A stretch of DNA of 64,000 nucleotides from Beutenbergia cavernae DSM 12333 (lineage in GTDB: Bacteria > Actinomycetota > Actinomycetes > Actinomycetales > Beutenbergiaceae): the NCBI RefSeq assembly GCF_000023105.1, contig NC_012669.1, positions 186,001 through 250,000 on the forward strand. Direction: 5' to 3'. Numbering within the stretch: position 1 is the stretch's first letter; each line of letters starts with the position of its first letter. A model generated the notes under the pieces. That model was not told the DNA's origin, did not search any database, and saw only the letters and a list, made by a program, of their open reading frames with translations. Below are positions 47,001 to 56,118 of this stretch, one piece after another. Position numbers and translations under genes: made by a program.

Positions 47001-48799
47001 GAGAGCGGCCAGATCAGCGGGATGAGCAGCAGGGCGACGGCGAGCCACGCGACCATCGTGACGATCCCGAGCTTCCAGTAGTCGCCGAACCGGTAGCCAC
47101 CGGGTGCCATGACGATCATGTTGGCGGGCGTGGCGATCGGCGTCAGGAACGACGACGCACCGGCCACCGCCACCAGCATGAGCACCGGGGCGGCGGCCAC
47201 CTCGGTCTGCGCGGCCGCCGCGAGCGCGATCGGGGTCACGATCAGCACGGTCGCCGTGTTGCTCACGACCTGCCCGAGCAGAGCGGTGAGCGCGAACAGC
47301 GCGGCGAGCAGCAGCAGCGGGCTGCCGCCGCCGACCAGCCCGACGACGACGTCGGCCACCGCGTCCGCGAGCCCGCTGTCGGTGATCGCGACCGAGAGGG
47401 GGATGAGCCCGCCGAGCAGCACGAGGACCTGCCACGACACTGCCCGGTACGCCTGCTGCGGAGTGACGACCCGGAACGCGACCATCGCCGCCGCGCCGGC
47501 GAGCCCGGCGATCGCCGGCGACGTGACGCCAGACGCCAGGAGGGTGACGGTCGCCGCGATGACGGCGAGCGCGCGCCACGCCCGAGGGCCGAGGGGCACC
47601 GCCTGCCGGCGCACGAGGTCGGGGGAGTCGACGACGAGCAGGTCGTCGTCGTCCTCCAGCGCCCCGACGGCCTGCCAGGTGCCGTGCACGAGCATCGCGT
47701 CGCCCTCGGCGAGCCGGGTCGGCTGCGCGCCGCGATCGGTCCCGAGCCGCAGCACCCCGAGGATGGTGACGTCGCCGCGGACGGCGCCCGGGAACACGGT
47801 CCGGCCCACGAGCCGGGACCGGGGGCGCACCACGACCTCGGCGAGGCCGACGTCCTTCCCGAGCAGGGCTTCGCGGGTGCGCCGGGTCAACGGCGTCATG
47901 ACGACGGCGAGCCGGAGGTCGCGGACGAGGTCGCGCACGCGATCGGAGTCGCCGGTGACGACGACGACGTCCCCCGGCTCGAGCTCGTGGTCCGGGTCGG
48001 CCAGGTCGCCGGTCCGCACCTGCACGCCGAGCACCGTGACGTCGTCCGGCGTCGCGACGTCGGCCACCCGGGATCCCGTGAGCGGTGAGCCCGTCGCGAC
48101 GCGCAGCCGGTAGAACCCACGGTCGAGGCGGTAGTGCTCGACGAGCGTCGCCGTGTGCTTGCTGAAGTCGGCCTGGATCGAGTCGACGGCGCGGCGGGGC
48201 AGCAGCCGTGGCCCGAGCAGCGCGGCGACGACCAGCGTGACGACGATGAGCGGCCCGCCCATGAGCGCGAACTCGAAGAACCCGAACGGCTCGCCGGTCT
48301 CCTCGAGCAGCGCGTCGGAGACGATGACGTTGACCGTGGAGCCGCTCAGCGTGAGCAGCGCCCCGGCGCTCGCGGCGAACGCGACGGGAATGAGCAGCTG
48401 CGACGACGGCTCTTTCAGGCGACGGGCGGCGACGACGACGATCGGCACGATCGCAGCGGCTGCACCGTTCGGCGTGACGAGCGCAGCGAGCACGGCGGCC
48501 AGGAGCATGACGGCGCCGAGCAGCCGGGCGCGCGAGGACCCGAATCGGTCGACGAGGACCCGCCCCGCCCACGCCGTCACGCCGGAGGCCTCGAGACCCT
48601 CCGCCAGCACGAAGAGCGTCCCGACGAAGATGACCACGGGGTCGCCGAACCCGGCGAGCACGGTCTCGGGTCCGATGACGCCCGTGACCAGGAGCGCGAG
48701 CGACACTCCGACCGCGACGACGCCGACCGAGATGCGGTTCCACACGAACAGCGCGATGGCCGCCGCGAGGACGAGCAGCGTGATGACGAGGTCCGACAC
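46997..48799 (-). CDS. SLC13-family permease with two TrkA-C (RCK_C) domains
   Basis: This 600-residue protein has about 11 transmembrane helices split by a cytoplasmic region (residues ~200-385) containing two RCK_C modules (LTGSRVADVATPDDVTVLGV and LVGRTVFPGAVRGDVTILGV). The membrane halves contain the SLC13/DASS-type SGSTVNVIV and SNTATVLIVTPIALAAAA with TPIATPAN motifs. Bacterial members move dicarboxylates, sulfate or other anions with Na+; the RCK_C domains suggest ligand regulation. GTG start, weak ribosome site. The promoter may be TACGCT inside the palindrome 48907-48921. Confidence 0.92.
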   Translation of the reverse strand: MSDLVITLLVLAAAIALFVWNRISVGVVAVGVSLALLVTGVIGPETVLAGFGDPVVIFVGTLFVLAEGLEASGVTAWAGRVLVDRFGSSRARLLGAVMLLAAVLAALVTPNGAAAAIVPIVVVAARRLKEPSSQLLIPVAFAASAGALLTLSGSTVNVIVSDALLEETGEPFGFFEFALMGGPLIVVTLVVAALLGPRLLPRRAVDSIQADFSKHTATLVEHYRLDRGFYRLRVATGSPLTGSRVADVATPDDVTVLGVQVRTGDLADPDHELEPGDVVVVTGDSDRVRDLVRDLRLAVVMTPLTRRTREALLGKDVGLAEVVVRPRSRLVGRTVFPGAVRGDVTILGVLRLGTDRGAQPTRLAEGDAMLVHGTWQAVGALEDDDDLLVVDSPDLVRRQAVPLGPRAWRALAVIAATVTLLASGVTSPAIAGLAGAAAMVAFRVVTPQQAYRAVSWQVLVLLGGLIPLSVAITDSGLADAVADVVVGLVGGGSPLLLLAALFALTALLGQVVSNTATVLIVTPIALAAAAQTEVAAAPVLMLVAVAGASSFLTPIATPANMIVMAPGGYRFGDYWKLGIVTMVAWLAVALLLIPLIWPLS

Positions 48800-48906
48800 G
48801 TCAGCCTGTCCGTCGGGCGCGGGTCGCGGCCGTCACCGGAGCGCCGTCGGACACAGTCGTTCCCCTCTCGCCGGGGCGCGGGACCGTGCTGGGCGACGCC
48901 GCGCGG

Positions 48907-48921
48907 CCCCTAGCGTAGGGG
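48907..48921. promoter_or_regulatory. Palindrome containing a minus-strand -10
   Basis: CCCCTAGCGTAGGGG is a perfect 6+3+6 palindrome. Its minus strand reads TACGCT, a TANNNT -10 that would start transcription about 105 nt before the SLC13 gene. It is in the 200-bp gap 48800-48999, where I see no other feature. Confidence 0.35.
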
Positions 48922-48999
48922 GAGCCGGCGACGCGTGTCCCTCCCGCGCGGCCGGCGCGACTCGGTGCCGTCGTCGGCCGCGCGCGTGCCCGGCCGGCG

Positions 49000-50655
49000 T
49001 CAGACCCCTGCGGGGTGGCCCCACCACGACGGCCTGGCGACGTCGTCGTCGGACTGCGGAGCCGCTGCCTGGAACGGTGCGACGTCCTGGGCGCAGGTCG
49101 CCCCGTCCGTGGCCTCGAGGTCGACCAGGTACGCCGCGATCGCCGCCGTCGCGCAGGAGCTGAGGCCCAGGGTGGTGTGGCCGTACCCCTCGACCGTCAG
49201 CACGCTGGCGTCGTTCCAGCGGTCCGCGTACGGCTGCGTGAACGCGTACGGCGTCGCGGGGTCGTAGCGGGTGCCGATGACGAGCACCGGCGCGTCGGTG
49301 CCCTGGTCCCAGGGCCCGGTGTAGGCGTCGGCGTCGGTGAACGGCACGTGCTCGCACTGCAGCCCGACCCAGGAGCGGAACCGCCCGAAGTGCGGCGCCT
49401 CGGCGTCGGCGGCGTCGGCCTGGGCGGCGTAGTCCCACGGGTCGAGCGGGTGCTCGCCGTCGACGCACATGCTCGCGAGGGCGCCGCCGATCGACGGGTA
49501 GTCCTCGATGAGGCCGAGCTCGCGGAGCAGCTCGCCGATCGAGGGAGGTCCGTGTGCCGAGAGCGTCTGCGGCGCGGCCAGCGCGGCGAGGGCGGCGGCG
49601 AGGTCGGCCCACGCCACGGGCGAGTACAGCGAGCTGAAGGCGAGGGCCACGGCGTCGTCGTACCCGAACTCGACGACCGTGCCGTCGGGCATCGGGACCG
49701 GTACGGGTGACGCGTCCAGCTGCGCGAAGAGGTCCTCGACCACCTGCCGGGGGTCGCCGAGTGCGGCCAGCGCGCACCCCTCGGGGCCCGCCTCGGCGCA
49801 CAGGCGCAGGAACTCGTCGAACGTCTCGCTCGCCGCGACGCCCTGCCCGGTGCGCAGCCCGATCGATCCCTCGCCGCCGGACCACGCCTCCGGGTCGAGC
49901 GTCCCGTCCAGCGCGAGCGCCCGCACCCGGTCCGGGAAGAGGGCGCCGTAGGTCGCCCCGAGCACGGTGCCGTAGGAGTAGCCGAGGTAGGAGAGCTGCT
50001 CGTCGCCGACGGCCTGCCGCAGCAGGTCCATGTCGCGGGCCACGTTCGCCGTCGACGCGTGCGCGATGCGGTCGCCGGACAGCAGCGCGCACGAGGCCGA
50101 CAGCGTCGCGAACAGCGCCTGGAACCGCGCCTCCTCGCGGCGGTCGGTCGGGAACGCGTCGCCGTCGGCGAGGAACTCGGCCTCCGTCTCGGCGTCGGGG
50201 AAGCACGTCACCGGGTCGGAGAGTCCGACGCCACGCGGGTCGAAGGCCACGATGTCGAACCGTTCGCGCACCGACGGGTCGAGGAAGGCGTCGCCGATCT
50301 GGTGCAACGTCGCGACGCCCGGCCCGCCGGGGCCGCCGAAGTTGAGGAACAGGCTGCCGATGCGCTGCGCGGGGTCTGTGGCGGGGAGGCGCGTGAGCGC
50401 GATCGTCGTCGTGTCGCCCCGCGGACGGTCGTAGTCGATGGGGACCTCGGCGCTCGCGCACTCGAACGCCTCGAGGCCCTCGCCGCACGCCTCCCAGGAG
50501 AGGTCCGGGACCCGTGCCTCGACCTGTCGGGCGGGCTCGGCGCCGGCGTGGGGCGGATCAGCGTTCGCCGTGACGGGAGCGCCCACCACGAGCAGCGCGG
50601 CGGCTGCGACGGCGGCGGTCAGGCGGACAGGGCGTCGGTCGGGTCGCCGGGGCAT
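49000..50655 (-). CDS. Secreted alpha/beta hydrolase, tripeptidyl aminopeptidase (TAP/SlpE) type
   Basis: This 551-residue protein has a signal peptide (RLTAAVAAAALLVVGAP, cleavage near TANA-DP). The start of the mature part, WEACGEGLEAFECASAEVPI, is typical of Streptomyces TAP-like exopeptidases. Catalytic Ser lies in GYSYGT, Asp in IGTRYDPATPY and His in GYGHTTLG; the oxyanion region is LNFGGPGGPG. Several cysteines (CGEGLEAFEC, SSCATAAI, TCAQDV) probably form disulfides. It would release N-terminal peptides from extracellular protein. GGAAAG lies 5 nt before ATG. Confidence 0.92.
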   Translation of the reverse strand: MPRRPDRRPVRLTAAVAAAALLVVGAPVTANADPPHAGAEPARQVEARVPDLSWEACGEGLEAFECASAEVPIDYDRPRGDTTTIALTRLPATDPAQRIGSLFLNFGGPGGPGVATLHQIGDAFLDPSVRERFDIVAFDPRGVGLSDPVTCFPDAETEAEFLADGDAFPTDRREEARFQALFATLSASCALLSGDRIAHASTANVARDMDLLRQAVGDEQLSYLGYSYGTVLGATYGALFPDRVRALALDGTLDPEAWSGGEGSIGLRTGQGVAASETFDEFLRLCAEAGPEGCALAALGDPRQVVEDLFAQLDASPVPVPMPDGTVVEFGYDDAVALAFSSLYSPVAWADLAAALAALAAPQTLSAHGPPSIGELLRELGLIEDYPSIGGALASMCVDGEHPLDPWDYAAQADAADAEAPHFGRFRSWVGLQCEHVPFTDADAYTGPWDQGTDAPVLVIGTRYDPATPYAFTQPYADRWNDASVLTVEGYGHTTLGLSSCATAAIAAYLVDLEATDGATCAQDVAPFQAAAPQSDDDVARPSWWGHPAGV

Positions 50656-50712
50656 GCGTTCTTTCCTAACACGCGCTGCGCGACGGCGCAGTCCCGGTCG
50701 CGCCGTTCGGGG

Positions 50713-51918
50713 TCAGCCCGCGGGAGCGTCGTGCGGCTCGCCCGGCTTCTTCCTGTCGTGGCCCTCGTGGCCCTCGTGGCCCTCGTGGTGGGAGTCGGGG
50801 TCGCGGAGCATGTGGGAGTCGATGAGCTCGTGCCGGCGCATGTACGTGTTCCCGATGGCTTGGATCGTGGCGGCGATGGGCAGCGCCAGGAATGCGCCGA
50901 GCGGCCCGAACACGGCCCCGAACGCGAGGACGGCGACGAAGGAGACCGCGGGGTTCATCTCGAGCGCACGGGCGGAGACCTTCGGCGAGAAGATGAGGTT
51001 CTCGACCTGCTGGTACCCGACGATGAACGCGGTGACGGCGAGGCCGTACCCGATGCCCTGGGCAGCGAGGGCGACGACGACGGGCAGCGCGCCGCCGATG
51101 TAGGTGCCGATCGTCGGCACGAACTGGGAGACGACGCCGGTGAACACGGCGAGCGGGAGCGCGTAGGGCGTCCCCATGATGAGCAGGAAGACGAACGTGA
51201 ACGTCGTCGACAGCGCAGCGAGCACGATGCGCGTGTTGATGAAGTCCGACACCTTGACCTGCGTGATCTCCCACATCCGCAGGACTTCCTCCTGGCGGTT
51301 CGGCGTCAGCCACCGGCAGATCGACGCCCGGAACTTCGGGCCGGCCGCGAGGAGGTAGTACGCGACGAGCAGGATGACCGACGCCGCGAAGAGGCCGCCC
51401 ACGATCCCGGCGCCGACGGCGAGCGCACCCGAGGCGACGTCGTCGCCCCACTGCTCGAGCGCCTGGCGGATGAGGTCGTCCGAGTCCGGCACGACGACGC
51501 CGAACTGGCCCTCGACCCACTCCTGGATCGTGGCGTACACGTCCGGCAGGTTGCTGACCAGCTGGATCAGCTGTTGCACGAACAGGTTCCCGAACAGGGC
51601 GAGCACGACGGCGATGACGATGATCGACCCGAGGAGCGCCACGCCCGCCGCCGCTCCGCGGCGCCATCCGTGGCGCACCAGCCACACGACGGCGGGCTCG
51701 AGCGCGAGCGCTACGAAGAACGCGATGACGAGGTTGACGCCGAGCCCCTGCAGGGAGCCCAGGGCGTACCAGGACAGGATCCCGACGAAGACGGCCACGA
51801 CACCCATCGCCAGCGCGCGGGGCAGCCACCGCGGAGGGCGTCGGCTCGTCGGGGCGCCACGGGGTTCCGCACGAAGCGTGAGGGGAGATCCGCCGGGGCC
51901 CGCGGGTGGCGTCGTCAT
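50713..51918 (-). CDS. AI-2E-family (PerM-type) membrane transporter
   Basis: This 401-residue protein has eight hydrophobic helices in the AI-2E pattern: an initial pair (ALAMGVVAVFVGILSWYALG, VNLVIAFFVALALEPAVVWL), a long periplasmic helical loop (LIQLVSNLPDVYATIQEWVE) and the signature near the end (FVPTIGTYIGGALPVVVALA, EGLR replaced by VSARALEMNPAVSFVAVLAF). Family members exchange cations, fatty-acid-like compounds or signals; substrate unknown. The C-terminus has HHEGHEGHEGHD encoded by a 9-bp tandem repeat, a possible metal-binding tail. ATG 51918 is chosen over the longer frame, which would cover the divergent promoter region of the GNAT gene. Confidence 0.88.
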   Translation of the reverse strand: MTTPPAGPGGSPLTLRAEPRGAPTSRRPPRWLPRALAMGVVAVFVGILSWYALGSLQGLGVNLVIAFFVALALEPAVVWLVRHGWRRGAAAGVALLGSIIVIAVVLALFGNLFVQQLIQLVSNLPDVYATIQEWVEGQFGVVVPDSDDLIRQALEQWGDDVASGALAVGAGIVGGLFAASVILLVAYYLLAAGPKFRASICRWLTPNRQEEVLRMWEITQVKVSDFINTRIVLAALSTTFTFVFLLIMGTPYALPLAVFTGVVSQFVPTIGTYIGGALPVVVALAAQGIGYGLAVTAFIVGYQQVENLIFSPKVSARALEMNPAVSFVAVLAFGAVFGPLGAFLALPIAATIQAIGNTYMRRHELIDSHMLRDPDSHHEGHEGHEGHDRKKPGEPHDAPAG

Positions 51919-52102
51919 GACGCGAACGTAGACCACGTGCCCCGTCGCGTCCCCGCTCCGCTCCGGGAAAGTCGTTGCGTGCCATCGCGCGGTGCACGAG
52001 GCTGTGCCGGATGTCGTTCCGCTGAGGTCGTCCAGTCCCCGCCGTCCGCCCCGCCGCCGAGGCCGGGCGCGATCCGGCGTCCCCACCCAGCGAAGGACAC
52101 CC

Positions 52103-52708
52103 ATGACCCCCACCACTCGTACCACCTCGGCGAGCGACGTCGTCGTCCGCCCCTACACCGATGACGACGGCGAGAGCTGGATGCGGTGCCGGCTGCTCGC
52201 CTTCGCGCACACGCAGTACTACGACGACGTCCGCATCTCGCCTGCTCTCGACGGACCGGCTCTGCGGATCGTGGCCGAGGTGCGGGGCGACGTCGTCGGC
52301 CTTCTCGACATCGAGATCGACGCCGAGGAGCACGCGGCGACCATCGACTCCGTCGCCGTGCTGCCCGACCACGCGGGGCGCGGGATCGCGTCGCGGATGC
52401 TCGACGCGGCGCTGCCGCTGCTCGGCGACGGGATCGCGACGCTGGACGCGTGGACCCGTGAGGACGCCGCGGCGAACGCCTGGTACGGCGCTCGCGGGTT
52501 CACGGAGCGGTTCCGCTACCTGCACGTCTACAAGGGCTGGGACGACCCGGCCGACGGCTTCACGACGCCGGACGGGCTGAGCCGGCCGGTGACGGCGTTC
52601 CTGCACGCCGACATCGAGCGCGAGGCCGAGCTGCGTGAGCGGTTCTCCCGGGTGTACGTGTGCCGGCAGTACGTGCGGGCACTGTCCGCCCCTCGGGCGA
52701 GGGCGTGA
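52103..52708 (+). CDS. GNAT-family N-acetyltransferase
   Basis: This 201-residue protein is a complete GNAT domain: VVVRPYTDDDGESWMRCRLL start, acetyl-CoA loop SVAVLPDHAGRGIASRMLDA, and WYGARGFTERFRYLHVYKG in the last strands. A ~40-residue C-terminal extension (AFLHADIEREAELRERFSRV) follows, as in small-molecule acetyltransferases acting on amino compounds. GAAGG precedes the ATG. The 184-bp gap upstream (51919-52102) is a divergent promoter region with no clear motif. It is convergent with the TetR gene (9-bp gap). Confidence 0.86.
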   Translation: MTPTTRTTSASDVVVRPYTDDDGESWMRCRLLAFAHTQYYDDVRISPALDGPALRIVAEVRGDVVGLLDIEIDAEEHAATIDSVAVLPDHAGRGIASRMLDAALPLLGDGIATLDAWTREDAAANAWYGARGFTERFRYLHVYKGWDDPADGFTTPDGLSRPVTAFLHADIEREAELRERFSRVYVCRQYVRALSAPRARA

Positions 52709-52717
52709 CGCGTCGCG

Positions 52718-53422
52718 CTACGCGCGGCCGACGTGCGCCACGGCGTCCGCGAGGTGCCGGTTCGGGTGGACGAGCATCTCGTGCCCGAGCTCGACGAGCC
52801 CGTGCGCGAACTCCTCGAGCGACGCGGCGTCGACCCGGCCGGCCTCCTGGTCCCGCTCCCAGCTCGCGAGCGCGGCGATCACGAACCGCACCATGAGCGC
52901 GACCTGCAGGCCGGCGGCCGGTTCGGCACCGTCGGCGACGTGCTTGCGCATGCGATGGAACAGGTCGCTCAGCGTGCGCAGCGGCACCTCCGTCTCGACG
53001 CGCTGCGCGAGATCGGCGTCGAACGTGTCGAGGAACGCGAGCGGCATCGCGGCGAGCGTGACCTCGTTGAAGCGCGCCCAGTAGCTGGGGAGCCCGGCGC
53101 CGATCTCTCGCGCCATCGGCAGGACGTGGGCCTCGACCAGCGCGTGGAGGTCGGCGTCGCGGCCGTCGGCGGCGAGCTCGTCCATCATCGCGGACCGGTC
53201 GGCGTTGACGCGCTGGGTTCTCCGGGTCCACACGGCGTCCAGGAGACCGGCGCGCGAGCCGAAGTGGTACGTCACGGCGGAGTTGTTGCGCTGGCCGGCG
53301 GCCCGGGTGATCTGTCTGACCGGCACCTCGGGGCCACGGGTGGCGACGAGGCGCTCGGCGGCGTCGACGAGCCGCTCGCGAGCGCGGCGGCCGGCCTCGT
53401 TGCGCGTGGGCTGATCGGACAC
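52718..53422 (-). CDS. TetR-family transcriptional regulator
   Basis: This 234-residue protein has an N-terminal HTH (ARERLVDAAERLVATRGPEV, VRQITRAAGQRNNSAVTYHF, GSRAGLLDAVWTRR) and a helical ligand domain. The NNSAVTYHFGSR variant of the recognition helix is common in actinobacterial TetR proteins. The GTG start is exactly 6 nt after TAAGAT, so the mRNA is probably leaderless. It is divergent from the small membrane protein/cyclase/MscS genes. CTAGATGTCTTAG (53467-53479), a weak dyad in the 112-bp gap, is a possible operator. Confidence 0.92.
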   Translation of the reverse strand: MSDQPTRNEAGRRARERLVDAAERLVATRGPEVPVRQITRAAGQRNNSAVTYHFGSRAGLLDAVWTRRTQRVNADRSAMMDELAADGRDADLHALVEAHVLPMAREIGAGLPSYWARFNEVTLAAMPLAFLDTFDADLAQRVETEVPLRTLSDLFHRMRKHVADGAEPAAGLQVALMVRFVIAALASWERDQEAGRVDAASLEEFAHGLVELGHEMLVHPNRHLADAVAHVGRA

Positions 53423-53428
53423 CCTCGC

Positions 53429-53434
53429 ATCTTA
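53429..53434 (-). promoter_or_regulatory. -10 element of leaderless TetR transcript
   Basis: TAAGAT on the minus strand (53434-53429) fits TANNNT and ends 6 nt before GTG 53422. On the opposite strand TAGTCT (53460-53465) could start the plus-strand genes, so the two promoters are within 30 bp. Confidence 0.5.
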
Positions 53435-53534
53435 GGAAGCGCGGGCGGCGATGTACCCATAGTCTCCTAGATGTCTTAGTCGGAGCAGCCTCGAACGCAC
53501 CCGCAGGGGGCGGCATCGGAGGGGGCAGGCGAGC

Positions 53535-53963
53535 ATGACCGAGATCTCCCAGCGGAAGGTCAACGCCCTGCGCGTCGGGGCCACCGCGCGGGAACGCGTC
53601 GGCGGGCGTTCGCGCAGGCATGCCGGTGATCGCCCGCCGACGACTCCCGAGCAGCGGGCGTGGCTCGCGATGTGCGGGATCGCGGCGGTCTTCGGCGCGA
53701 CGGTCCTCGCCTGGTCGGCAGTCCTCGCGCTGCCGGCCGGCTGGGTCGGGACCGGACTCGGGCTCCTGCTGATCGCCGTCGTGGCTGCGGCGGCGATCGG
53801 CGTCGTGGCGCGCGCGCGTCGGCCGGGTCGGACACCCGCCCGCCGAGCCCGCGTCGCCGAGCGTCCCGGGCGAAAGTCCGCCAGAGTTGCCGCAACCGTG
53901 GCCGTCGCCTCGTCCCACTCGTCCTCCAGGGGAGCTCGTGAGTACCTCGACCGACGCGCCTGA
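53535..53963 (+). CDS. Small two-helix membrane protein of unknown function
   Basis: This 142-residue protein has a basic N-terminus, two hydrophobic segments (WLAMCGIAAVFGATVLAWSA and GWVGTGLGLLLIAVVAAAAI) and a basic C-terminal tail of about 45 residues. No family recognised. Its end overlaps the start of the Cache-cyclase gene by 26 bp, so the two are probably translated together. The real 3' part could be shorter if the tail is only read-through of the next gene's ribosome site. GGGGGCAGG precedes the ATG. Confidence 0.55.
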   Translation: MTEISQRKVNALRVGATARERVGGRSRRHAGDRPPTTPEQRAWLAMCGIAAVFGATVLAWSAVLALPAGWVGTGLGLLLIAVVAAAAIGVVARARRPGRTPARRARVAERPGRKSARVAATVAVASSHSSSRGAREYLDRRA

Positions 53964-56118
53964 GCAGCGCGCGCCCGACCTGCCCGCGCGCCTGCCCTCG
54001 GGGCCCCCCGACACCGGTCGACGCCGCAGGATGCGTATCGAGATCCAGTCGAAGCTCCTCGTCATGCTGCTGGCGATGGCGCTCGTGACGGCGCTCGTCG
54101 TCGGCTGGATCGGCTACCGGTCCGGCACGCAGGCCCTGGAGCAGGCCGCGTACCAGCAGGTCACGCAGGTGCGCGAGAGCCGCGCCCGTGAGGTGGCGTC
54201 GTACTTCACGGGGCTCGAGCGCGCGGTCGTGCTCAACTCGCGCACCGCGGAGAACTCCATGCAGGCGTTCGAGGCCGGCTGGCGTGACCTCGCCGGAGCG
54301 CAGGTCTCGGCCGATCAACGTGCGCAGGTCGAGGCCGTGTACTCCGACGTGCTTCTGCCGCAGCTTGCGGAGAACGCCGGCCAGGAGTTCACCGTCGAGT
54401 CGTTTCTGCCGACCTCGGACGCGGCGTGGTACCTCCAGGCCCACTACACGGACCCGGCCCTGGACTACGACGCGACCCTCGCCGTCGACGACGCCGGGGA
54501 CGGCAGCGTCTGGTCCGCAGCACACGCCAGGTATCACGACACGCTCCGCGAGATCGTCACGCAGAACGAGTTCGAGGACCTGCTGCTGATCGACCCGGAC
54601 GGCAACGTCGTGTACTCGGCGTACAAGGGTGTGGACCTCGGCACGAACGTGCTGAGTGGTCCGTACGCCGGTGGTTCGCTGGAGGACACCTTCCGCGAGA
54701 CCGTCACGTCGAACGGCCAGGACTACGTGGGCCTGGCGGACTTCGAGCCGTATCAGCCGCTGGCGGACTCACCCACCCAGTTCGTCATGTCGCCCATCCA
54801 GGACGACGGCCTCACCGTCGGGGTCCTGGCGATCCAGGCGTCGACCGACCGCCTCAACGAGGTCCTCACCAGCGGGGGGCAGTGGCAGCAGGCGGGGTTC
54901 GGCGAGACTGGCGAGACCTACCTGGTCGGGCCGGACGGGACCCTGCGCTCCACATCCCGGCTGCTCGTGGAGAACCCGGAGGAGTACGTGGACCGGGTCG
55001 TGGCGGCGGGCACCCCGCGGGACGTGGCGGAGACCGTCGTGCGTCTCGGCAACCCGATCCTGCGGCAGTCGGTGCAGTCGCCGGCCATCGAGCGGGCGCT
55101 CGACGGCGAGACCGGCATCGTGCGGACCACCGGCTACCGCGACACGGACGTGATCGTCGCGTACACGCCGGTCGACGCCCCGGGTCTCAACTGGGTCATC
55201 GCCGCCGCCGTCGATCCCTCCGAGGTGTTCGCCCCGGTGCAGGACTTCCAGCGCCAGCTCGTGCTCTCGATCGCGGGCATGCTGCTGCTCGCGGCCGTCG
55301 CGTCGCTGCTGCTCGCGCAGGTCTTCGTGCGTCCGATCCGATCGCTCGTCAGCGGCGTCCGAGCCGTGTCCGCCGGCGACCTCGACGCCCAGGTTCGCGT
55401 GCGGACGAACGACGAGGTCGGCGACCTCGCGGAGGCCTTCAACGAGATGGCCACGAGCCTGCGCACGAAGCAGGAGCTGCTCGAGGCGGAGCAGGCCGAG
55501 AAGGACCGGATCCTGCTCAGCCTCATGCCGCCCGCCGTCGCGGAGCAGGTCAAGGGCGGCGAGGAGACGATCGCCCAGGACTTCCAGGACGTCTCGGTCG
55601 TGTTCGCCGACCTCGTCGGGTTCGCCGGGTTCACGTCAGGGATGGACTCGCACGCGGCGCTCGAGCACCTCAACGAGCTCGTGCGGGCGTTCGACGAGGC
55701 CGCCGAACGGACCGGCGTCGAGAAGGTGCGCTCCCTGCGCAACGGGTTCCTGGCGAGCTGCGGCCTCGTCATCCCGCGCGTCGACCACGCGCGCCGCATC
55801 GTCCAGTTCACGTCGGAGCTGACGGAGGTCGTGGCGGCGTTCAACGCGCGGCACGGCTCGGACCTGTCGCTGCGGGCGGGGATCAACGTCGGCACCGTCA
55901 CGAGCGGCATCGTCGGGCGGGCGAGCGTCGTCTACGACCTGTGGGGCGAGGCCGTGGACCTCGCGTACCGGGTGCACGCCGAGGAGCCGGAGCCCGGCAT
56001 CTACGTCACCGACCGGATCTACGACGCCGTGCGCGACCAGTACGAGTTCACCGAGGCCGGCGTGGTGCGGAGCTCCGACGGGGAGCACCCCGTCTGGCGG
56101 CTCGACGAGAGGCGGTGA
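53938..56118 (+). CDS. Membrane sensor with Cache, HAMP and atypical class III cyclase domain
   Basis: This 726-residue protein has TM1 (IQSKLLVMLLAMALVTALVV), a large extracellular dCache-like sensor (about 65-430), TM2 (LVLSIAGMLLLAAVASLLLA), HAMP (VRPIRSLVSGVRAVSAGDLD) and a C-terminal cyclase homology domain (about 535-726). Against the mycobacterial Rv1625c template, the first metal Asp (Asp558, FADLVGF), the purine-site Asp (Asp667, YDLWG) and the transition-state Arg (Arg678) are kept. The second metal Asp is Asn602, the purine lysine is Arg598 and the transition-state Asn is Asp674. Cyclic nucleotide synthesis is therefore doubtful. GTG 53938 has GGGGAG 5 nt upstream; the stop overlaps the MscS-cNMP gene (GTGA). 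Confidence 0.9.
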   Translation: MSTSTDAPEQRAPDLPARLPSGPPDTGRRRRMRIEIQSKLLVMLLAMALVTALVVGWIGYRSGTQALEQAAYQQVTQVRESRAREVASYFTGLERAVVLNSRTAENSMQAFEAGWRDLAGAQVSADQRAQVEAVYSDVLLPQLAENAGQEFTVESFLPTSDAAWYLQAHYTDPALDYDATLAVDDAGDGSVWSAAHARYHDTLREIVTQNEFEDLLLIDPDGNVVYSAYKGVDLGTNVLSGPYAGGSLEDTFRETVTSNGQDYVGLADFEPYQPLADSPTQFVMSPIQDDGLTVGVLAIQASTDRLNEVLTSGGQWQQAGFGETGETYLVGPDGTLRSTSRLLVENPEEYVDRVVAAGTPRDVAETVVRLGNPILRQSVQSPAIERALDGETGIVRTTGYRDTDVIVAYTPVDAPGLNWVIAAAVDPSEVFAPVQDFQRQLVLSIAGMLLLAAVASLLLAQVFVRPIRSLVSGVRAVSAGDLDAQVRVRTNDEVGDLAEAFNEMATSLRTKQELLEAEQAEKDRILLSLMPPAVAEQVKGGEETIAQDFQDVSVVFADLVGFAGFTSGMDSHAALEHLNELVRAFDEAAERTGVEKVRSLRNGFLASCGLVIPRVDHARRIVQFTSELTEVVAAFNARHGSDLSLRAGINVGTVTSGIVGRASVVYDLWGEAVDLAYRVHAEEPEPGIYVTDRIYDAVRDQYEFTEAGVVRSSDGEHPVWRLDERR

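Noticed and set aside
52103-52708. Second part of an acetyltransferase-TetR toxin-antitoxin pair
   Set aside because: The genes are convergent and the acetyltransferase lacks features of GNAT toxins; no antitoxin-like RHH protein is present.
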